From Pseudomonadota bacterium (GTDB lineage Bacteria; Bdellovibrionota_B; Oligoflexia; Oligoflexales; CAIYRB01): a DNA stretch of 50,264 nt. A model generated the notes under the pieces. The model was not told the DNA's origin and did no database searches. It worked only from the letters and a program-made list of their open reading frames with translations. Shown here one piece after another: positions 43,459 through 50,264 of the stretch. The stretch is taken from the NCBI GenBank assembly GCA_026390445.1, contig JAPLFX010000024.1:1-50264 (forward strand), given 5' to 3'. The translations under genes were made by a program, and so were the position numbers. The number at the start of each line of letters is the position of its first letter. Position 1 is the stretch's first letter.

Positions 43459-44847
43459 ATGACGGATCCGAAAAAAGAGATGGACCTAACTCAGGTAGAT
43501 CGCAGACAAGCCATCACCCTAGGGTCAGGCCTTGCGCTCGCTGCTGCGGGCTTTGCCTCGCCCAGGGGGTTTGGCGCAACGGCTCTGAATGCGTTTCAAG
43601 GGATCGACACAGTCGTGGTTTTAATGATGGAGAACCGCTCCTTTGACCACGTCTTTGGCGACATTCGCAACGATCCTACCTATCCCAGCGCCGCGCAAAT
43701 CGACGCTCTGCGCGGCGGTGAAGCCAATGTCTCACTCTTAGGCCAGAACGTTCCCTCGTATCATTTAGGCCGCTTGATCCAATCCGATCCGCCACATGGC
43801 TGGGAGGAATGTCGCGCCCAGTGGAACGGCGGAAAAAACGACGGCTTTGTTCGGGCGCATAGCGGACTATGGGAACGCGAAGCCATGGGCTTCTATCGTC
43901 GTGAAGACATGCCTGTCACCTATTGGCTTGCTGATCACTATACGGTCTGCGACCGTTGGTTCTCTTCAGTGCTTGGCCCGACTTGGCCCAATCGCGCCGT
44001 ACTCCATGCCACCAATGCCGCTGGCTTAAAGTACAATAGACCCTATCTGAAGCCGCCGACGACCATTTGGGAAACCTTGGCCCCGCTTGGTAAAACTGCA
44101 AAAAATTACTTCGGAGGAGCCGCTCCGTTTTACGCCGGAGCTTTCCTTGCTAAGCTTTTGGCCGGCATCAATCCGCTGGCCTCACTTAGCCAATTTTTTG
44201 ACGATGCAAAAAATGGCTGCCTACCTAACTTCGCCGTGGTCGACCCGGACTTTAGCTTTAACGACGACCACCCCAGCCACAACGTCCACCTTGGTCAGGC
44301 CCTTATCAGCAGCGTCTACCAGGCCATGGCGGCGAGTCCACAGTGGGAACGGTCGCTCCTCATTATCACCTATGACGAACATGGCGGATTCTATGATCAC
44401 GTTCCACCGCCCACGTGTAGCGATGATGATCCAGAGTATCGTCAGCTTGGCTTTCGGGTTCCAACTCTAGTGATTGGCCCGACGGTGCGACGCGGTGCCG
44501 TGTGTTCGGAGCAATTTGAGCACTCTTCTGTCGCAGCCACCTTGGCCGCAGTCCACGGTCTGCCGAACCTGACCAAACGCATGGCCCGCTCCGCGAATTT
44601 ATCTGCATGCATCGATCCTGCTGCCGTCGGAGCACCTCGGCAGCCAGCTCCTGGTGCTCCGGTGGTGACATTGGACCCCCTGGACATGCTTCTTGCCTCC
44701 CCACCTTCTAGTAGCCAGCCTGAGCTGGAAGCCATGTTGGCTAGCGGCGAGATCCCGGCCAACCTCATAGACGGCCGCAGCCGAGAGACACGCACTGCTG
44801 ATTGGCTCGAAACGGCGGCCTCGCTGGGCACCGTAAGCTTCAGGTAA
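43459..44847 (+). CDS. Tat-exported phosphoesterase (phospholipase C/acid phosphatase family)
   Basis: The 462-residue protein has a twin-arginine signal (DRRQAITLGSGLALAAAGFA) and matches PF04185. MMENRSFDHVFGD is the N-terminal catalytic motif. Further family segments are SDPPHGWEECRAQWNGGKNDGF, VTYWLADHYTVCDRWFSSVLGPTWPNR and LLIITYDEHGGFYDHVPPP, which supply the active-site Asp, His and Glu. It should act in the periplasm or outside, on phospholipids or phosphomonoesters. I chose ATG 43459 because the Tat signal begins soon after; the open frame extends 43 codons upstream without a good ribosome site. Confidence 0.9.
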   Translation: MTDPKKEMDLTQVDRRQAITLGSGLALAAAGFASPRGFGATALNAFQGIDTVVVLMMENRSFDHVFGDIRNDPTYPSAAQIDALRGGEANVSLLGQNVPSYHLGRLIQSDPPHGWEECRAQWNGGKNDGFVRAHSGLWEREAMGFYRREDMPVTYWLADHYTVCDRWFSSVLGPTWPNRAVLHATNAAGLKYNRPYLKPPTTIWETLAPLGKTAKNYFGGAAPFYAGAFLAKLLAGINPLASLSQFFDDAKNGCLPNFAVVDPDFSFNDDHPSHNVHLGQALISSVYQAMAASPQWERSLLIITYDEHGGFYDHVPPPTCSDDDPEYRQLGFRVPTLVIGPTVRRGAVCSEQFEHSSVAATLAAVHGLPNLTKRMARSANLSACIDPAAVGAPRQPAPGAPVVTLDPLDMLLASPPSSSQPELEAMLASGEIPANLIDGRSRETRTADWLETAASLGTVSFR

Positions 44848-44925
44848 AGCGGGCCTTTACGTCATTTATGCAGGATAAGCGAGCGCTGCCGGCAGGACCC
44901 GGCCCTGGGTAAATATGCCTGTCCG

Positions 44926-44956
44926 AGGCGGCTTTAGTTGCCGCCTAGCCTATTTT
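44926..44956 (+). terminator. hairpin after phosphoesterase gene
   Basis: AGGCGGC (44926-44932) pairs perfectly with GCCGCCT (44940-44946) around seven bases. AGCCTATTTT follows, so the T-run is displaced by six bases. A probable terminator. Confidence 0.55.
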
Positions 44957-45034
44957 CCTCCATTCTTATCTTGCCCCTTAGTGGGGTTGATAGGGATGCC
45001 ACGACTCGGCGCGGAGGCCGTGAGGACCTAGGCT

Positions 45035-47050
45035 TTGACCACTTCTGCCCCACAACCTACTGGTGGTTCCGATCACTCCAAAGACGTCAGCTACCTGATC
45101 GACGGCGGCTCTTCAGACTCCAAGCTGTCGTTGCTAGCATTTCACCAGCTAGCTGGACACATGGCTGGCTGTCCCTTCGTCAAGGTGGTCGTCGAGCGTA
45201 GCAACAACCGCTTGCACTTTATCAACGCGCGCGAATACCAGTTTCACGCTGACTATATTGGTGAGCGGATCATGGGCTTACCGGCAGGTGAGATCCGGGG
45301 TCAGATCGACGACTTCAATAAGCAGGTTTATTTGCGCGACGATCGCGCTTACGTGCTTGGCATCGTCGCCTTGCAGAAACGTGATGGAGAGCAGTTCTTT
45401 ACCCTTGAGACCGTCGAAATTGACACCATGGGTAAGGCCATTCTAGTTGCCTTCTACGAGCTGCTAAAACAAAGCCTGGACCCGACCCTGCCGTTGTTCT
45501 TTAAACCGGCAAATCATCACCAGGAAAGCATTGTCCGGGGTCTGGACAGTCAGACTCTGCCGCGCCTTTACAATCATGAACTGTATGCGACCCAGGATTT
45601 TGTCCTACTCAATGCCGGCGAGGCACAGGGGCGACTTAGACTTTTCACGGCGGAGACTTATCGCCGCGATGGTCACACCTTGAAGTGGTACGACATTATT
45701 TGTATGGACCGCGTTCCAGATGACATTCCCCGCGTCTCGGGCCTTATCAATTCAGCACACACCACACCGTTGTCGCACACCAACGTGTTGGCATGTGGCT
45801 GGGGGATCCCTAACGCCGTTCAAGTCAACGCCCGTGCCATGATTATCGATCAAGGCTTGGACGGTCAATGGGTGCGTTACGCAGTCGAAAGCAAAGCTTC
45901 GAGTATCCTCCTTGAAAAGGCAACAGCTCCAGCATCGCCCCCCGAACGTCCGGCGTGGAGTGTGCACCGGGTCCGTCTCGAACTGCCAGAGACAGAAAAT
46001 ACGTCCATCATGCCCCTTAGTCGCTTGCGCATGACCGACCGCTATCGTTTTGGCACAAAGGCTGCGAATCTCGGCGAATTGGTCCATGTCCTCGACCAGG
46101 GGTCGGCGCGTCTGACTGGCTTCTACCGGGTGCCACGCACCGCTCGTGCCGACCTACTGTCGTACCTAAGCGCCGAAGTCGAAGATAAAAGCGGTCACAA
46201 TCTAGGCGAGAAGGCGTGGCAATACTTGGTCTCGTACCTCCAGGTACCTCGGGGCATTGCCCTGCCGTTTTCCTTGCAGGTTGAATTTCTGCAGTCGTCC
46301 TGGCGAATCCAACAGGCCATTGGCCGATTGAAGATGGCATTGGAGCTGGGTGCCAAAGAGATCGACTCTTTATGTCTCGAATTGCAGCGCCTGATTCGTA
46401 CGACCCGCATGAGCGACAAATTGCGCGAATGCATCGACGAGCAAATTGCAACCTATTTGGCCGGGGTGCGCAGCTTTGTTGTCCGCAGCTCATCAAATGC
46501 CGAAGACTTAAAGGACTTCTCAGCCGCCGGCATCTACGAATCATTCAACCACGTCACGACTGCCGACAAAATCTTTGAGAGCATCAAAGAAGTTTGGGGC
46601 TCATTGGTGTCCCCCCGCAGTGTTCGCTTGCGCCAAGAAGTTGGTATTTCTCTCGATGACTGCTACATGGGTGTCATCATCCAAGAAGAAGTGCAGGGCA
46701 ACATGGGCGGCGTGATGGTTACCACCAACCCTGCCGATCCAATCACTGACTTTCGCAACGTCTATATCAATGTCTCAGCAAAGTCGGCAACCGAGGTGGT
46801 TGCAGGGAAGAGCATGCCAAGCCAGTACTTATACAACACTGTCGAAGGTGGCGGGCGAACCCTTGCCAAGAGCGAAGGGAATGAACTTAGTGAGATGCAA
46901 GAGCAGCTGCTACAACGCTTAGCGTTCTGTGGTCGTCTGCTGCAGTCGCATTTCTCGCAAGACTATGCATTTTCCACGCCAGTCGATATTGAGTGGTCAG
47001 CCCAAGGCAACCAACTCTACCTGCTGCAGCTACGCCCGTATAAGGTATAG
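45035..47050 (+). CDS. dikinase-like protein: swivel-His domain then PEP/pyruvate-type ATP-binding domain
   Basis: The 671-residue protein has an N-terminal domain of about 200 residues (FINAREYQFHADYIGERIMG), a phosphohistidine swivel domain with LSHTNVLACGWGIPN (His248), and a C-terminal PPDK_N ATP-binding domain (RSFVVRSSSNAEDL with Arg484; GVIIQEEV; IEWSAQGNQLYLLQLRPYKV). The order swivel before ATP-binding is that of glucan water dikinases, and opposite to PEP synthase and PPDK. No PEP/pyruvate barrel is present. The N-terminal domain presumably binds the acceptor. GAGGA lies eight bases before TTG 45035, the only plausible start. MFS gene is five bases downstream, so coupled. Confidence 0.8.
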   Translation: MTTSAPQPTGGSDHSKDVSYLIDGGSSDSKLSLLAFHQLAGHMAGCPFVKVVVERSNNRLHFINAREYQFHADYIGERIMGLPAGEIRGQIDDFNKQVYLRDDRAYVLGIVALQKRDGEQFFTLETVEIDTMGKAILVAFYELLKQSLDPTLPLFFKPANHHQESIVRGLDSQTLPRLYNHELYATQDFVLLNAGEAQGRLRLFTAETYRRDGHTLKWYDIICMDRVPDDIPRVSGLINSAHTTPLSHTNVLACGWGIPNAVQVNARAMIIDQGLDGQWVRYAVESKASSILLEKATAPASPPERPAWSVHRVRLELPETENTSIMPLSRLRMTDRYRFGTKAANLGELVHVLDQGSARLTGFYRVPRTARADLLSYLSAEVEDKSGHNLGEKAWQYLVSYLQVPRGIALPFSLQVEFLQSSWRIQQAIGRLKMALELGAKEIDSLCLELQRLIRTTRMSDKLRECIDEQIATYLAGVRSFVVRSSSNAEDLKDFSAAGIYESFNHVTTADKIFESIKEVWGSLVSPRSVRLRQEVGISLDDCYMGVIIQEEVQGNMGGVMVTTNPADPITDFRNVYINVSAKSATEVVAGKSMPSQYLYNTVEGGGRTLAKSEGNELSEMQEQLLQRLAFCGRLLQSHFSQDYAFSTPVDIEWSAQGNQLYLLQLRPYKV

Positions 47051-47054
47051 GCTG

Positions 47055-48203
47055 ATGGCACGTGTTGTTCGGCTCTATATCGCCTTTCAATTTTTCTTCA
47101 ACCTGCTGCTGTGGGTGCCGATATTTTACACGTTTCAACGGCAAATGGGCCTCAGCGATCCGCAGATCTTCGGTATCCAAAGTATCTACTACGTGGCCTT
47201 TTGCCTATTTGAAATCCCCACCGGATACATAGCCGATCGATTTGGCTACCGGTGTAGCATGCTGCTTGGAGCGGCCATGCTTACGGCGGCGAACGTCCTA
47301 CCGATCATCCATGCCGGCTATACCAGTTTTCTCTACCACTTCCTTGCGATTGCCTTGGCTAGATCACTCATTTCAGGCGCGTCCAGCGCCTATCTTTACG
47401 AATTTCTAAAGGCCGAGAACGCCAGCGACATTTACAAAAAGGTCGAAGCTGACGCGCGGTTTTATTCTTTAATTGGTCGGATCGCCGCCTGGGCTGCGGT
47501 CGGCTGGCTGATGGCCTGGCAGGTGACATCCCCGTACTGGATTTCCGCCATCAACGCCGGCTTGTCCTTAGTCATCGCAATATTCATGCCTAGCGTAAGC
47601 ATTCCTGTGATGACCAGCAAAAGATCGTTGCGAGCGTGGGCCTCGTGTCTTAATAGTCAACTCGCCCTACTGATGCTGCAGGGCGTCGGCATTTTTGTCA
47701 TGGTTCGGGTCTTGCAGGTCAATCTGTATCAGCCGATCCTGACGGCCAAGTCATTTGACGTGACAGCGTTTGGTTGGAGCATGTCGTTGATGACGGTTTT
47801 TGAAGCGGTGGGCGCGAAGGTCGCGCCCTATCTGCGGCGTCGCTTCACTGATCTGACCGTGGTGACTTTGGCGACGATAACATTAAGCGTGGCTCTCACG
47901 ATCGTTGCAGCTTCGGGTCAAACTGGCACCCTTGCCGCGTTCTGTCTGTTTTCGCTGGCGGCTGGCGTGGCCTTCCCGGTGCAAAAGCAGTTGCTCAACG
48001 ACGCCATCACCGACTCACACCAGCGAGCGACACTGCTCTCACTCGAGTCGATACTCGATAGGGCCCTTTGTGCCCTGGCTGTCCTGCCCTTGGGAGGGCT
48101 CGTCGCTCAAGGTCATCTTAGCTTGGTGCTTTGCGTCACTGGCGCGGCCGCTGCGGTTGCGGTGCTGATGATCCAGGTTGGCTATCGTTCTCTGCGCCAA
48201 TAA
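47055..48203 (+). CDS. MFS transporter
   Basis: The 382-residue protein has twelve predicted membrane helices. The N-half loop GYIADRFGYRCSMLLG is the MFS motif A, and the two halves have similar helix patterns. ATG 47055 is four bases after the dikinase stop (TAG 47048-47050), so I use it; the open frame runs further upstream inside that gene. The substrate cannot be read from sequence. Its tight coupling to the dikinase hints that both deal with the same molecule. Confidence 0.9.
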   Translation: MARVVRLYIAFQFFFNLLLWVPIFYTFQRQMGLSDPQIFGIQSIYYVAFCLFEIPTGYIADRFGYRCSMLLGAAMLTAANVLPIIHAGYTSFLYHFLAIALARSLISGASSAYLYEFLKAENASDIYKKVEADARFYSLIGRIAAWAAVGWLMAWQVTSPYWISAINAGLSLVIAIFMPSVSIPVMTSKRSLRAWASCLNSQLALLMLQGVGIFVMVRVLQVNLYQPILTAKSFDVTAFGWSMSLMTVFEAVGAKVAPYLRRRFTDLTVVTLATITLSVALTIVAASGQTGTLAAFCLFSLAAGVAFPVQKQLLNDAITDSHQRATLLSLESILDRALCALAVLPLGGLVAQGHLSLVLCVTGAAAAVAVLMIQVGYRSLRQ

Positions 48204-48352
48204 TATCTAGTATGGTGGGTAGTTATCGTCCCCGGCGAAGGTCTGATGGTTGCGGCAAGGGTCGCCTCGTGCTATCTGCTTGGTCGCCGCCTACGCCGAA
48301 CAAGGCGTCGGCCCTACCAGACCCCAGGACTCTCACCTAAAGGACCCGGCTC

Positions 48353-48568
48353 ATGTCAGAGATCGTGCATATCGGCGAGCGTGGCATCACCCTAGCTCAA
48401 GCCTTGAAGGTGGCAGGACTAGCCGATACCGGTGGAGAGGCCAAGCTGTTGATCGGTGCCGCCAAGGTTTTGGTCAATGGCGACGTCGAATTGCGCAAAA
48501 GAAAGCAGCTGTCGATTGGCGACCGCATTGAGATCATCGATGGCGGTAGCGCGCTTATCCAGGCATGA
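48353..48568 (+). CDS. S4-domain RNA-binding protein (YaaA/YbcJ-like)
   Basis: The 71-residue protein is a single S4 RNA-binding domain: ITLAQALKVAGLADTGGEAK, KVLVNGDVELRKRKQLSIGDRIEI. Stand-alone proteins of this kind occur in many bacteria as ribosome-associated factors (YbcJ, S4-like YaaA). AAAGGA is about eight bases before the ATG. It lies 149 bases after the MFS gene and 77 before adhC. Confidence 0.88.
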   Translation: MSEIVHIGERGITLAQALKVAGLADTGGEAKLLIGAAKVLVNGDVELRKRKQLSIGDRIEIIDGGSALIQA

Positions 48569-48636
48569 TCCGTGGTTGGAAAGTTGAGAACGCTACGGAT
48601 GCCACTTATCCCCATCCTTCCATCCATGCGTGCTAG

Positions 48637-49755
<1,119 letters not shown>

Positions 49756-49781
49756 TTGCGAACTTTCACAGGAGTATTGCG

Positions 49782-50063
49782 ATGTCTTCAGTCACTAAGT
49801 TTCTTCAAATGACGCTGTCATGGGGCCTCCTCGGCGCCGTTCTCATGACCTTAGTCGCCCCGACGGTGAGCCGATTGTTGATCAGTGCACCGATTAGCTT
49901 TGGCACGAACTGCGAGCCAGCCGCCAACTGGTCGATGCAGGCCTTGATCAAATCCCAGACGATCGGTCTTATCCTGGGTGTCCTTGTCGGCGGCGGACTG
50001 ACCGTCTATCTGAAGGCCAAAAATGCCAAAGGTCCAACGCGAGCCGTGCCGAAGGGCGCCTAG
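49782..50063 (+). CDS. small two-helix membrane protein
   Basis: The 93-residue protein has two membrane helices (about 10-32 and 57-76) joined by a loop with one Cys (FGTNCEPAANW), and a basic cytoplasmic tail (KAKNAKGPTRAVPKGA). No family is recognised. AGGAG precedes the ATG and it starts 26 bases after the dehydrogenase gene, so is likely co-transcribed. It ends ahead of a strong terminator. Confidence 0.7.
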   Translation: MSSVTKFLQMTLSWGLLGAVLMTLVAPTVSRLLISAPISFGTNCEPAANWSMQALIKSQTIGLILGVLVGGGLTVYLKAKNAKGPTRAVPKGA

Positions 50064-50124
50064 AATTCTCCAAACGACCAGGGGGCGACCAATCGCCCGT
50101 CCCAAATCCCACTCAGGTTGAAAT

Positions 50125-50175
50125 CAGAAGGCGACTGGCGAGGTATACCTCTGAGCCAATCGCCTTCTGTTTTCT
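50125..50175 (+). terminator. strong hairpin terminator at end of operon
   Basis: CAGAAGGCGA (50125-50134) pairs perfectly with TCGCCTTCTG (50160-50169), with an inner TGGC/GCCA stem and a GAGGTATACCTC palindrome. TTTTCT follows. It can also serve the tRNA on the minus strand because the stem is preceded on that strand by A/T-rich DNA. Confidence 0.85.
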
Positions 50176-50210
50176 ATCGCACGCTCTAACAGCAGACTTT
50201 TCAGGAAGAA

Positions 50211-50264
50211 TGGTGGAGGTAAACGGTCTCGAACCGATGACCTTCGCAATGCCATTGCGACGCT
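50211..50264 (-). tRNA. tRNA-Ala (anticodon GGC), 5' part cut by window edge
   Basis: On the minus strand the window ends inside the anticodon arm: TCGCA-ATGGCAT-TGCGA gives anticodon GGC. The T-arm GGTTCGAGACC and the encoded ACCA 3' end (CCA at 50213-50211) are intact. The D-arm and acceptor 5' strand are outside the window. Confidence 0.92.

Overview
The window looks like chromosomal DNA of a free-living, diderm, didermic-envelope-rich delta-like proteobacterium, most plausibly an Oligoflexia/Bdellovibrionota member (inference). The evidence is a mid-50s GC impression, many lipoproteins and secreted TPR proteins, a myxobacterial-type outer-membrane barrel encoded with TPR proteins, a DUF4175-like membrane protein, an EtfD/EMO-type iron-sulfur oxidoreductase, and proteobacterial housekeeping blocks. 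I see no phage, insertion sequence, CRISPR array or plasmid function. Almost all the DNA is coding, with genes on both strands.

Layout. 1-1.5 kb: the 3' tail of an unidentified gene, tRNA-His(GTG), a small cupin, and tmRNA (ssrA) on the minus strand. 1.7-5.5 kb: an alpha/beta hydrolase that lacks its nucleophile serine, a DUF4175-like membrane coiled-coil protein and a small basic protein. 5.5-11.7 kb: a MerR/B12-fold regulator, divergent from an ETF:quinone oxidoreductase-like FeS protein, followed by an active/inactive pair of M16 proteases. 11.7-14.9 kb (minus): a STAS-like zinc-ribbon protein, fabD, rpmF and a tandem-GYF membrane protein. 15.2-20.5 kb: yceD (DUF177), then rpsB-tsf and pyrH-frr-amidase. 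The rpsB leader holds a clear H-type pseudoknot abutting the Shine-Dalgarno. 20.5-24.6 kb: a sigma-54 activator without receiver domain, then a glycosyltransferase and a polyprenyl-phosphate sugar transferase. 24.7-27.6 kb: a metzincin-like lipoprotein and the histidine-catabolic pair hutG-hutF.

27.7-34.7 kb (minus) is a tight five-gene envelope operon: outer-membrane barrel, two large exported repeat proteins, a TPR lipoprotein and a small exported protein. It resembles the Glt/Agl gliding-machinery proteins of myxobacteria. 35-38 kb: rodA, a GNAT acetyltransferase and a Bax-inhibitor-1 protein. 38-42.4 kb (minus) is a second envelope operon: a vWA-like lipoprotein with degenerate metal site, a c-type cytochrome lipoprotein, a small lipoprotein and a Tat-exported protein. 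42.7-50.2 kb: a GST-like protein, a Tat-exported phosphoesterase, a glucan-dikinase-like protein coupled to an MFS transporter, an S4 RNA-binding protein, class III alcohol dehydrogenase, a two-helix membrane protein, a strong terminator and a truncated tRNA-Ala(GGC).

How the parts relate. The ribosomal/nucleotide block (rpsB, tsf, pyrH, frr) is the usual conserved order. The most unusual material lies in the two envelope operons, the dikinase-MFS pair and several apparent pseudo-enzymes (hydrolase, M16 partner, B12-fold regulator, vWA protein) that keep the fold but have lost key residues. All function calls rest on motifs read by eye; no database search was run.
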